Source of the DNA: Perkinsus olseni
Taxonomy: Eukaryota > Perkinsozoa > Perkinsida
DNA: 40,025 bases
Reading direction: 5' to 3'
NCBI GenBank assembly: GCA_013115125.1
Contig: JABANN010000316.1
Location: 1-40,025, forward strand
Numbering within the stretch: position 1 is the first letter of the stretch; every line of letters starts with the position of its first letter. The notes below the pieces were generated by a model. It made no database searches. It was not told where the DNA came from and saw only the letters and a program-made list of their open reading frames with translations. Shown here in pieces: positions 20,641 through 29,845 of this stretch. Position numbers and translations under genes: made by a program.

Positions 20641-21166
20641 CTAGTCTCTACTATTGCAATATACAGCCCCTCTTATGCTATGCAAGTTCTATGCATTCTG
20701 TTTTACGTGGTATTAGACTGTCTCACCATGCTGGGGGATATGCTCTTCCAGCTGTTGTAGATTATGATGTTGACAACATAATGTTGTCGAGTGAATCCAT
20801 TTTTCTGAGGAGTTTTCCGGTATCCTGAGGATGGCTTTGGAGCTCGCCTTACACTACTGACGCTTTACACTGCGCGGCCTTCGGGTTTTTGGTGAAGGTC
20901 GCCCGAAGGGCGACCTGAGTCGGGTTTCGGGTTGAAACAACATCACCAGTCGTTCGACTAGTTCTCAGAACTATTTTGGGCGAGCGCTTTTTACAGCCGC
21001 AATCTTGCGAATCTGTCGAATCCGACACACTTTGTCCCTTTCACAGCTTTAAATTGCGTTGATGCTAGTGGACCACCGCTCAACACCAACTGCCACTGTG
21101 TTTCAGGCCAGTTTCGTGGCGCGCGGGAAAATTTCAAAGTATCCCCAGTTCAACTATCGCTGTAAA
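20641..21166. other. No gene seen; hairpins and one family B word
   Basis: Hairpins occur at about 20770-20787 (GACAACA/TGTTGTC), 20896-20916 (9-bp arms) and 20950-20976 (two adjacent). A family B word (GTTTCGTGGCGCGCGG) at about 21113 marks the point where intron-associated motifs reappear. Confidence 0.6.
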
Positions 21167-21420
21167 ATGTCTTGCCCAGCAGAGGAAACCGCCATGCCGA
21201 AGGCATCGGAAGAGCCGTCCAATTTAACCAACCGAAAACCGGAGGAGGATGCTCCCAAGTGCCCGTTCTCAGGTGGGGCGTTGAATTTCGTGGCGCAGTG
21301 ACGGTTGTATCCCTCACAGGCCTTGCTGCTACTGATGGTGCGAAGTGCCCCTTCAGCGACATGGGTGGTGCCTTGCCGAGTCTACCCGGTGAGAGTAATA
21401 AGGAGGATGGAATTATGTAA
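21167..21420 (+). CDS. 68-aa protein with two KCPFS (heme-regulatory-like) motifs, one 47-nt intron
   Basis: Exons 21167-21272 and 21320-21420 join in phase (69 codons with stop). The protein starts MSCPAEETAMPK and has APKCPFSG in exon 1 and GAKCPFSDMGG in exon 2, one motif each side of the intron. Cys-Pro in a KCPF context resembles the heme regulatory motif seen in heme-sensing proteins and near the N-terminus of some catalase-peroxidases; heme binding is an inference. The intron is a family B unit with splice sites. The gene is tiny and could be a 5' part of something longer, but an in-frame TAA ends it. Confidence 0.6.
21273..21319 (+). other. 47-nt intron made of one family B copy
   Basis: Donor GTGGGGCGTT, family B core AATTTCGTGGCGCAGTGACG, acceptor CCCTCACAG. 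Retaining it would put the second KCPFS motif out of frame, which supports splicing. Confidence 0.72.
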
Positions 21421-22668
21421 TAATATTTTGGGAAAGATACGCAGAGCTAGAGAAAGCTTGCAACTCATCTACTTTCACGGGTGATTTTTCTGAGATGAAA
21501 AACGCGAGTTGATTACGTCGAAAAATTCGTCAACTCAGCGGCAACTTGTATTTTCTACTAGCACTCTCTCCAGCTCGAGAGTTTCACCCCCACGCAACTT
21601 CACTGTGAAATCACAAAAATGTTTCACTTCTATGCTTCCTGCCAGGTGGATGCTCTGCCCAGCTCATTGGTCCCCGACAGCTATCAAGGCAGCATTAGTT
21701 GTGACTGGTGTGGTATGCCTGTGGGGGGTCGTGTCTCTGAAAAGATCGATCATCGGTTAGATTTGTATACTAGAGAATTGCTGCTTCTCTTCATGTGAGG
21801 ATTTGCGTTGCGCACAGCGAAGATTTTTTCGTGTGGTTTTTTTTCATGGCGGTGGACTTACCGCGTCATCATCATCGGTTTGGGAGAGAGGGAAAACGAC
21901 AGGCAGAAGACGCCGACAGCAGCAGGAGTACTGAGCGGGAGAGTCTGCTGAAAGTCAGCAGGAAGTAGAATTGGGGGATTTATGGTATTCATATTAAGTA
22001 TTTTCATTGGTGCTCGTGACCGCTAGGAGGGTCCAAATAAAGATCGGGTAAGGTTTCAGTTATTTTCGAAAAACTGAAAAATTTTTGGGAAATCTTTTTG
22101 TTTGTGAGTTGCCATAGCGTCGAATAGGTTGGTCAGAAGTTTTTGATCATTTTTGTTGAACCCTTGAAAGTGCGGCTGTATCTTTGACGGAGTTCGTATC
22201 ACTTTAATCTGGGAACCACTAAAAACGTATCTTCTGCTGTTGGGTAAACTATGCTTCACAGGGCCAACCACGCGTGTCCAATAAGAGAGTTGTTCTATCT
22301 GCTTATACGAGTACGGCGCTGGTAGTGGTGATGAGCATGATCAATACGCTCGAGTGGCCCTGAAGGCTGTTCGCTGGGTGTTCGTTGGGTGTTCGTTGGG
22401 TGTTCGTTGGGTGTTCGCTGGGTGTTCGTTGGGTGTTCGTTGGGTGATGGTGGTTTCACGCGCGGCTCGCACGGTGGTATTCTGGTCACCGCTTGAATGA
22501 AGTTCGGTACTGAGTCGAGCGGACCAGCTCCGGGTGCAACTTTGGGTTTTCAGTTCCGGCAGCGGAGTATTGCCGTTACGTTGTTATTGTTATCATACGC
22601 TCAGTCTTGGCTTTTTGTTTTTGCTGCGATTACGAGGTATCTTCTCTCGATGAGAGTGATGCTTTTAG
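21421..22668. other. Intergenic or unplaced 5' part of the Vti1 gene
   Basis: The N-terminal (Habc) exons of the SNARE should lie here but I could not identify them. The stretch holds the family E word TTGCGCACAGCGAAGATTTT (about 21808), a CTGCTGA/TCAGCAG hairpin (about 21946) and the 12-bp minisatellite. Confidence 0.5.
22368..22447. repeat. 12-bp minisatellite (GTTCGTTGGGTG)n
   Basis: Between six and seven head-to-tail copies of GTTCGTTGGGTG, two of them with GCTGGGTG. Period and phase are regular. The minus frame reads NEHPT repeats, but nothing supports expression. Confidence 0.93.
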
Positions 22669-23086
22669 GTTAGAAGACGGGAATCAGAAGTTGGAGGATG
22701 CGAAGAGAACGGTTCTGGAGACTGAAGATGTGGCTTTAGGTGTTATGGGAGACCTGAGGTACTTCGAAGGCATTCTGGCGTAGTGGTAGAATTGTCCGTT
22801 GTACGCTAGATGGTCGTGAGTTCTATCCCTTGTGAGGGTATTTTTCCTCAGAGGCCAACGGGAAGTTATGAGTCGCACTAGAGATCACTTCAATGACCTC
22901 GATGAGCAACTGACGATGGCACGGCGGGCTGTCCAGAACATGGGGAGGAGGGTGATGCTGAATAAAGCAGTTTTAGTGGCGGTGTGCCTGATATTACTCG
23001 CGGCGATATTTTATACGATACACAAGAAGGTGATGGACAGGGCTGGGACGGTTGCCGGACCGCCGCCGCCGCCGAGTGCCTCATGA
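22669..23086 (+). CDS. VTI1: Vti1-family Qb-SNARE, C-terminal part
   Basis: Exons 22669-22758 and 22852-23086 join as DLRGQREVM, the zero-layer region of Vti1 proteins (typically DLxxQRE). Upstream is LEDGNQKLEDAKRTVLETED (SNARE helix start); downstream is MGRRVMLNK and a single membrane anchor (AVLVAVCLILLAAIFYTI), then an unusual short proline-rich lumenal tail. Vti1 acts in Golgi-endosome-vacuole fusion, with HOPS (VPS41, also in this window) upstream in the same step. The N-terminal Habc exons are not found, so this is a partial model. The intron is tRNA-derived. Confidence 0.83.
22759..22851 (+). other. 93-nt Vti1 intron derived from a tRNA-like SINE
   Basis: Nearly the whole intron is tRNA-like: A-box TGGCGTAGTGGTAGAAT, B-box-like GTGAGTTCTATCCC, then a tail GGGTATTTTTCCTCAG that is the acceptor. 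Splicing restores a conserved SNARE block. This is strong evidence that a SINE insertion became an intron. Confidence 0.82.
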
Positions 23087-23429
23087 TGACGATGCGCGTG
23101 TGGAGGATATTGGTGTGGTGTTGAGGGGTGGTCGGCATGTTTACAAGAAATCGTGTGTCCTGTGGCATCAGCAAGAATCTGATCTTCATAGTAATTGATT
23201 GCTGAGGATGTTATTTGACGGTATCGTTTTGTAGTTGGCATCAGCTGCCTTCGAGAACGTAGGAGTGTGCTGCGGTGTACTTAGAAGAAATTTGGTATTG
23301 GTTTTCGTGCCTAGTGGTATAAAGATCACGCTCATTGTCAATGGTAATTCATTCAACACAGGCCTGAGCTAAACATGAGCACTGCTGTTCACGGCTTTGA
23401 TTGGATTTGTCGTTTAGAGCTGGGCGACA

Positions 23430-23620
23430 GTACGGGTACGGAACCGTACTACCCGTCGCAGCGGTTCCCAAGTACCGTACTGGTACGCCGTAATTGAAGT
23501 ACGGCGTAATTTAATACACGTATGCGTTGTTTTATATATTTTATACGTACTAGTTCTCCGTACCCGTACTAGGGTGACAGTTTGAAAGTTTCAAACTGAA
23601 ACGTACTCCGTACCGCACTT
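23430..23620. repeat. Palindrome cluster with GTACGG/CCGTAC words
   Basis: Overlapping palindromes include GTACGGAACCGTAC-like words, TACGCCGTA with TACGGCGTA, and a perfect hairpin at 23578-23598 (arms CAGTTTGAAA and complement). It lies in the short intergenic space 3' of the SNARE gene. Confidence 0.75.
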
Positions 23621-23750
23621 TCCTAGACTCCAGTATGGGTCCCAGCTCTATTATCATTAGTAGCGAGAGTGGTCAGTGGTAAACTGCCGTTCACTGTATT
23701 ATGGACCTCTTTGTCCAGGGTCTTGGCTACAACCCTTATTTCGTCCCATC

Positions 23751-24032
23751 ATGTCCTCTGCTCCCTCCTCGCCAGGAGACACCGTCGGCCGAAGAATCGG
23801 CGAATCTTCAACACAACTCGTAATAGCGTTTTCGAGCGGCTGTCCATTTCCATCAACTTTTCTTCAGGTGGCGATGCCTCGGGAATTTGCTGAGCCTGAT
23901 ACTAAGAATTCCTCGGCGTTGGTGACGGCAGACGGAGCGAAGCTGGCGGGCTACAGCGTGAAGGAAATGGAGTTTTTGAGGAAGCCGCAGAAGGCGTTTC
24001 AACTGGGAAGGATACCGGCGAAGGCTTTGTAG
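23751..24032 (+). CDS. 77-aa orphan protein, one 48-nt intron
   Basis: Exons 23751-23819 and 23868-24032 join in phase. The start is ATG 23751 (MSSAPSSPGDTVGRRIGESS); the C-terminal half is charged and helical (GYSVKEMEFLRKPQKAFQLG) and ends at TAG. The intron (GTAATAG..TTCTTCAG) lacks families A-E. I do not recognise the protein; clean splicing and composition support it. Confidence 0.62.
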   Translation: MSSAPSSPGDTVGRRIGESSTQLVIAFSSGCPFPSTFLQVAMPREFAEPDTKNSSALVTADGAKLAGYSVKEMEFLRKPQKAFQLGRIPAKAL

Positions 24033-24466
24033 TGATTGGTGTGGTATGGAATTTGATGGAAAATTCAGTGTTTTTTGCATAAGACAATAGCTAGATTTTG
24101 AGGAGGTCGATCTCCGCTTCAAGTACTGTAAAAATCAGGCCAAAATTATACTGAAAGTTGCTGAGATCTCCTCCTCAGCACGTTCGTACTGGTCGATACC
24201 GTGCGTCCGAAATATATTTTTTTTCATAATTTCTAAAATTGTCCGCATTATTTATTCTTTACTCTCTTATTCATGTGGTGTACTTCTATAGTAGTACTGA
24301 CCTTATCTTATTTAACATTCCCAACAAAATTAGCGTTTTATCATTCCACGTTGTGACAGCCTGATAATAATACAGCAGAGGTTCGAGCGAGCAAATTCGG
24401 AGTTGTTGCTATGCCTTCAATGGAAAGGAAAAAATCGGAAAAATGAGGAATTTTTCGGTTTTTCAG

Positions 24467-27400
24467 AGCCGAGGACGACTACGTAGCAGCGGCATCGTAT
24501 ATCATCGAGCGGGATTATTATCCGGACTTGAAGAGACTTCGTTTGGCCGAGCAAATTGCGAACGCTGAGAAGGAGGGGAAGGGGAGAGATCAACAGGTTA
24601 TAAAAAAGGGGGAAAATTTTCTGAGAAATATCGTATCTTTTTTGCATGTTTCGAGCTAGGATGGACGCTCGACATTTTTGGCCGGCATGGTTATTGCAGA
24701 CCAATCAGGATACCAGCAGTGACCACCAGTGATAGTCACCAGCTGAACGCTAGGCTTCGATCGATTTTAATCGGATGATATCTTTATTCGGATTTCACGG
24801 AAAGGGAAAAATTAAAATTTTAGATATTTCTGATGATTCTGGGTAGGGCATCAGTTTGAGTTAGTATGAGCGATCAATTGGAATACGTTTTCAGGTGGTG
24901 GCCCTCCGTCAAGAGCTCCTTCGATTGACCCCAGTTACTCCCGGAATCAACGCTCGTAGTGCTGCAATGAATTACACGCCGGGAGCTCCGAAGAGGAGGG
25001 AAGGTAGAGGGATGAATTTCGTGGCGCGCGGTCAAATCTGGATTCGGGACTTCTTTGTGACAGATGGAGCGATGAAAGCACTTCCGGGCGAAATTGACGG
25101 TTCGTCGTCTTCGAGCTCATCGGGTGTGATGGCAAGCGGCGGGGCGAGCCACTTTTGTACGGGCCAGGAGATAGTTGATCTTACTGGGCGAAGGTAGTAT
25201 CTTAGGTTGATACTGGCATGATACGAGTGTGGTTGCTATCAGTATCGATTCCCGTACCAAGGAGTTGGTGGATATGTCCTTGGCGAGCGGGAAGGGCGTT
25301 GTGGTCGATCTGGGCGTCCGGCTGGACCAATTTCATTCGAGGTGATGATAATGGGGAAAATATGGAATTAGGTTTCTATTCTCTCGTGTTGCTATCACGG
25401 ATATGTTTTTTCTGCTCGGAAAATTATTTCTTTTAAATGCGTTTCACTCGTGTAATTATTCGTCGAATATTTTCTCTCGACATTTTTGTTCAATTCGGCT
25501 GTCTGCAGCTCGACGGCTGTCACTTCTGGATTTTAAGATTTTAACGAGCCTGTATACTCGTGCATTGGAAATGAATTTCTCGTTTTTTTCGGGAAAAAAA
25601 TTCTCAATTCCCCGCCGAGCTACATGGACTATCGCATGCCATCATCAACCTAAGATACGGTTCAGAAGACAACGCGGCCTTTCAATCAGCATACGAGGAG
25701 CACTTGAGTAAGAAGAGAGGCGAGCAGAGTTGGATCGAGGACCAGGCCAACTCCCACAACGTGAGTGGTCATGGCCGCCGTTCAACTCTTTCTTATCTTG
25801 TGACAGAATAGCAGAAAAATTCATGGTGTAATTTTCGTGCTGGTTCCCCATTAACGACGGATTTTTTCCCGGAAATCTTCATTTGTTGTCATCTATTAGG
25901 CGATGTTGGCGGACAAGCGAGAAGCGGCTGCGCTGGGGCAGAAGGTGGAGGGAGTGGCGCTGGCCCTGAACTCGTCGGCAGCTGTTGCACGTACGTTGAG
26001 GAATTGCAAGATCGGGCAAGATTTGCAAGATTTTCAGGCAACCCTCTGCTGTTCAATAGTAACGGGTTACAGAAACAGCCTTTTATGTTTGAGAATAAAC
26101 CGGATAATGTTAATACCAGATTTCACACGTCCGATTACGAGAGGGACAGTACTGAGGTAAAACGGTGGGGAAAATGGGTGAATAATTCCGGTATTTGATC
26201 GAGAGGGGGGAGCGTACAGTCGGCAGAGTGAGGCCTTTATTCCATCGCTTTGCAGCAGCAGCAGCAGCTGGGGGTCGACGCAACACTCGCGTACTGGCTC
26301 ATTGGCACGTGGGATAGTAGCCCCATCGTTGCATCAGACCTTTTATTACGACATGTGTGTATGAGTTGAGCATGGTTCGTAGTTAAGTTGAGTGTTGAGT
26401 AGTTTCCCGGAATCCAGGAATTTCCGGAGCAGGCGTTGCAAGGGGACGGGTGCGATTGCGTTATGATTACGTGAACAATATTGAGGTGGAGTATCTTTCG
26501 TTCTGCGATGAACTAGCTTCGACTTCAGATACAGATGGAAAATCGTGCGAATGCTCGAGAGGAGAGTTTGAGGAGTCGGGATAATAACGACATGGCTGTT
26601 GCTGGACGGTTCGATGCTGCGAAGCCTGGCGGATACCTGGCCACCCCGACTATGGTAATACTGGACTGGTCGGGTTGAATTTGCCAAATCCCAAATTCAA
26701 CTTGGTATGTCCGGAACTTGTCCGATCGCTCGAATACGATTCACATATAGTTTGGACGGAGTCGGATCGATGTGCATCAGGAAGGCTTCTGGAGATCTTT
26801 GTGAGGGGCGGTGGAGGAATCTTTCTGGAAGGTTCTTTCGTGATTACCGACTTTTCGAGCGCAGGTTCCCGGTGTCGATGTCACACCAATAATGACATAT
26901 GGGCGGATAGCGAGTAATAATCATGGGGGTGTCGGCTTTAGAAATCTTCTCTCGGTCTGGGCTGGCGGCATAGAATTTTCCTGAAGAGGTGGTCATGAAA
27001 CGCGTTAACATGATTCGTGTAATGCATGCATCGAGATAAGATACGTGGATGAATATCTTACTTCTTCAGAGCTAGAGTACTTGATTGAGTCGTGCTTGAA
27101 TAATCAGGTACCCCCCTCCAGCTGGGGGCCTCTGCTGGGGGAGCTGCTGGCGAGGATGCTTTTAGTATACCGAAAGAGTCGGACAGGGAGCAGCTGGCCC
27201 ATCGATTGTTGGACGAGGAAAATCGGAAGAAAAAACGGAAAAGTGAGTGAGCCCATGGGTGAAGCTCATGGTTATTTTCGATAATGTTTTCGACAGCGGA
27301 AAAATTTTAGGAAATTCTCATCTTGCCTTCTGTCTTTGGTTTACATGTTCATTCGCGAGTTTCGCCAGGCAGTAGAGATGGACCCAGGCATGCTCAGCCT

Positions 27401-29121
27401 CTATGATACAGCCGCAATATCGATTACCCAGAAGCACGATGGATGATACAGGCCTGATGGAGCTCCTCCTCGCCTGTTATCACCCGAACTCGACAGGAGT
27501 TATACTGATAAGAGCCTCTATACTGATCTTTGATGAATACAACAGGAACAAATACTACCAGCGCTAGGGGACAAGTGGATTGTATGCCCAGTGGGCCCAC
27601 ACAATCACATCGCCGTGTCTTCGTATCACTCATAACAGGATAAGGAGGATTGTTGGTATGTGAAGGGAGACAGCGGAAAAGCAGTTACTACAACTGTCAC
27701 AGCTGCTTTGCCTTGCTACGTCGAAGCACAGCGTGACAGGCTGGCTGGGTGAAGGGATGGGAAAGGCTGCTGTTCGTGGATGGGAGGGATTTCTCATGAT
27801 CATATGCCTCCCGGTTTCACCTGCGCGAGAGCCTGCTGACAGTATGTTGCTGCAACATTGTTGCAATGCCCGCTGCGATTATCGCAGCGGAAGGCTGTTA
27901 TCTGCCGGTAATTCGAGCAGTCTCAGACTGCCAGTCTGGCACTTGGAGATTCGCTGGAGTGTCTCGGTACCTCTCTGGATCAGCTACCTGAATGCCTGTC
28001 GGCGTTGCTGTCGGTGAAGCAATGTCTCTACCTTCACCACCCCGTGGTAAACATGGGTATCCCCATTGGACATTTCCTCTCCTCCTCTCTAAGAACCGTA
28101 ACAGCATCCTCGAGAAGAATCGTCGCCGCAGCTGTGCATTGTGGTCGCAAAAAGAGTCCGTAAACTTCAGATGCTTTTCGTCGATGAAAGAGGCAATCCG
28201 AGCAACGTCTCACTGTACTTGACTGCACCCTTTAGGGTTCAACCTCTTTACGACCCGTAATGTGGGTAGGGCCAGGGTTGGCCGTAAGGGGCGGAGTAGT
28301 AGCCGGAGTATCGTGGCCCTTGCAAAATCTGGAGTCCTCAAGCAACAGACTGTCATCTTCGGTTGTACAATCGAGATATTTGAGGCCTTTTTGGGATCGC
28401 TTTACGATGTCCTACAAGACCAATCTCGAGGCTGACCCTTCCTCGTATGGTTCGACAACGGACCTTGCCACAATCGCGCTGAGGACAAGTGTGAAGAACT
28501 CGGCATTTACTGCATCGTATTTGGAGCTCTGAGGAGCACGAGATTCTTGACCGATTGATAGACGAGGGCGTGCTCGGTAACTGGGTCGCCATAGCCCGTC
28601 ACTTCTACGGCAAACGCGATCCCGATCATATTCGCGATAAGTTTCGTAGGCAGATAACAGCAGAGCTGACGCCAGTGATCATCACGACATACTTGTGGTG
28701 TCCCAAGATTGTAATAGTCCTGATGCCGAGATCTCGAATGAGTTTTGATCAGACTTTTCTGTGTCGCCCGTCTTCTTTTCTAATTTCTATCCGGAAGGGA
28801 GCCCGTTGGTTGCCCTGATGGTATCATTTTGCAGAATTGGAATTCTGCAGGGGGAGACGAACCAGCGTCATCGGTTCGGGATCCCTCAATGTTTGAAAAT
28901 GATGGGAATTTTTGTACAGAATTCATGAAATTTTACCCGAGCAAAATTTTGACGTAGGGTCTTCATCAGGTGAAGCGCCCTCACAGTTAGCGGTGGAGAT
29001 GAGCCGACGGCAGAGCGCGAGGAGTATCTTAGGTCGAAGCAGCCGATCTTCGATTAGGTCGACCATCGGGGCGGATACTCCGGGGGTAGGAGGGGATCTT
29101 TTGGAGTTGAATTTTCAGTAG
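24467..29121 (+). CDS. ESS2: ESS2 / DGCR14 splicing-associated protein (5' exon missing)
   Basis: ESS-2/DGCR14 is a nuclear protein associated with the spliceosomal C complex. Exons 24467-24596, 24895-25003, 25064-25193, 25243-25341, 25655-25760, 25900-25990, 26038-26156, 26529-26654, 26865-26913, 27108-27242 and 28970-29121 connect in phase; a short CAG-repeat exon near 26255 is optional. Conserved blocks in order: YIIERDYYPDL (family: IQRDFFPDL), LDQFHSRYGSEDNAAFQ (LSRYTSEDNASFQ), NTRFHTSDYERD, GGYLATPTM, VPGVDVTPIMTYGRIAST and AFSIPKESDREQLAHRLLDE. The start ATG lies 5' of 24467 and is not identified. The last exon is inferred from phase and its S/R-rich tail; the 1.7-kb intron before it makes that join the least certain. 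Introns carry families A and B. Confidence 0.86.
25004..25063 (+). other. 60-nt ESS2 intron with one family B copy
   Basis: Donor GTAGAGGGATG runs into AATTTCGTGGCGCGCGGTCA; acceptor TTTGTGACAG. The flanking exons join in phase (RREDGAMKALPGEID). Confidence 0.8.
25194..25242 (+). other. 49-nt ESS2 intron with one family A copy
   Basis: It begins GTAGTATCTTAGGTTGATAC and ends GCTATCAG. The core can fold on itself (GTATC..GATAC). Splicing gives DLTGRSIDSRTKELVD in phase. Confidence 0.82.
25342..25654 (+). other. ESS2 intron whose 3' splice site lies inside family A
   Basis: The intron ends ATCATCAACCTAAG and the exon continues ATACGGTTCAGAAG, giving the conserved RYGSEDNAAFQ. Only the AG within CCTAAG|ATAC gives this reading frame, so the repeat itself provides the acceptor. 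Confidence 0.8.
27243..28969 (+). other. 1.7-kb ESS2 intron (inferred) carrying foreign-looking sequence
   Basis: This is about ten times longer than typical introns here. It lacks families A and B but has perfect hairpins (e.g. 27870-27890, arms CCGCTGCGAT; and about 28843-28859) and a Myb-like fragment, resembling the 10-21 kb block. An insertion of gene-poor-type DNA into an ESS2 intron is the simplest reading. Confidence 0.5.
28522..28680 (+). pseudogene. Myb/SANT-domain fragment
   Basis: One open stretch reads WSSEEHEILDRLIDEG, then GNWVAIARHFYGKR and DHIRDKFRR: the spaced tryptophans and IA..F.GKR..IR pattern of a Myb/SANT repeat. The frame runs on to 28818 without further domain features and is closed upstream, so it is a lone exon or gene fragment rather than a complete gene. 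It lies within the inferred long ESS2 intron. Confidence 0.6.
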
Positions 29122-29296
29122 CCGAGGGATTTTCTGCGGGAAAAATGGTATTTTTACGACCTTGGTAGTGGTATCTGATAACTCTGTTCTCTCATTTCCC
29201 GTGGGGAAAGGGGAGAAAAATTCCTGCGAACGATGTAGAAAATGGGTAATTTTTCCCGGATGAGTGGCAATTTCGTGACAGATTTTTCGTGGTGGG

Positions 29297-29638
29297 ATGT
29301 CGTCGTCGAGGAGCCGAATGAAGGAAGAACCGGGGACGAAGAGAAGACGCGGTGCTGGAGGTGAGTTATTGGGTATCTTAGGTTGACCATGGGTTCATAC
29401 GGAAATTCATCCGTAGTGCGGATTCGATAGTCTACGGAATTTATAATTTTTGCATTTTCTCGCATACCGTAAATTACGTAACTCACCGTCGTTTTCAGGT
29501 GGATCGTTGCTGGCAAGTGTCCTCTCATCCGAGCGCAATATAAAGCGTCAAGAAGCACCGCCAACCCGAGCGGAGATACCAAAATCGCCGCCACCGCCCG
29601 CGGCCGAGTCCTCATCTCTCACAGACGGTCTTCTGTAG
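29297..29638 (+). CDS. 67-aa basic/proline-rich orphan, two exons
   Basis: Exons 29297-29360 and 29499-29638 join in phase (68 codons with stop). It starts MSSSRSRMKEEPGTKRRRG, nuclear-localisation-like, and ends with a Pro/Ser-rich tail. The 138-nt intron starts GTGAGTTATTGG and carries the family A core GTATCTTAGGTTGACC at about 29372-29387. I do not recognise the family. It lies 176 bp downstream of ESS2 in the same direction. Confidence 0.6.
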
Positions 29639-29682
29639 CGGACTGCTGCTGTTTTGTTGTGTTTGAGGAGGAGGGCTAGGCG

Positions 29683-29845
29683 AATTTCGTGGCGCGCGGT
29701 CGTTGTCATCACCACCTCTGAACCCATGCGTTGACTAGCGTACGGTTTGGGTACGGTCTGGTATTTTCGTGGCGCGCGGTCATGATCAGTGATGGATTAG
29801 CTAGCGTGAGGTGGGTGGATTGGGTAATTTCGTGGCGCGCGGTCA
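29683..29845. repeat. Three dispersed family B copies in intergenic DNA
   Basis: AATTTCGTGGCGCGCGGTC or a close variant occurs at about 29683, 29763 (TATTTTCGTGG) and 29826, spaced 80 and 63 nt, with unrelated sequence between. These copies are not within any gene I can model, so family B is not confined to introns. Confidence 0.9.

Noticed and set aside
22295-22489. NEHPT-repeat protein on the minus strand
   Set aside because: It is a translation of the 12-bp minisatellite, with no supporting exon structure.
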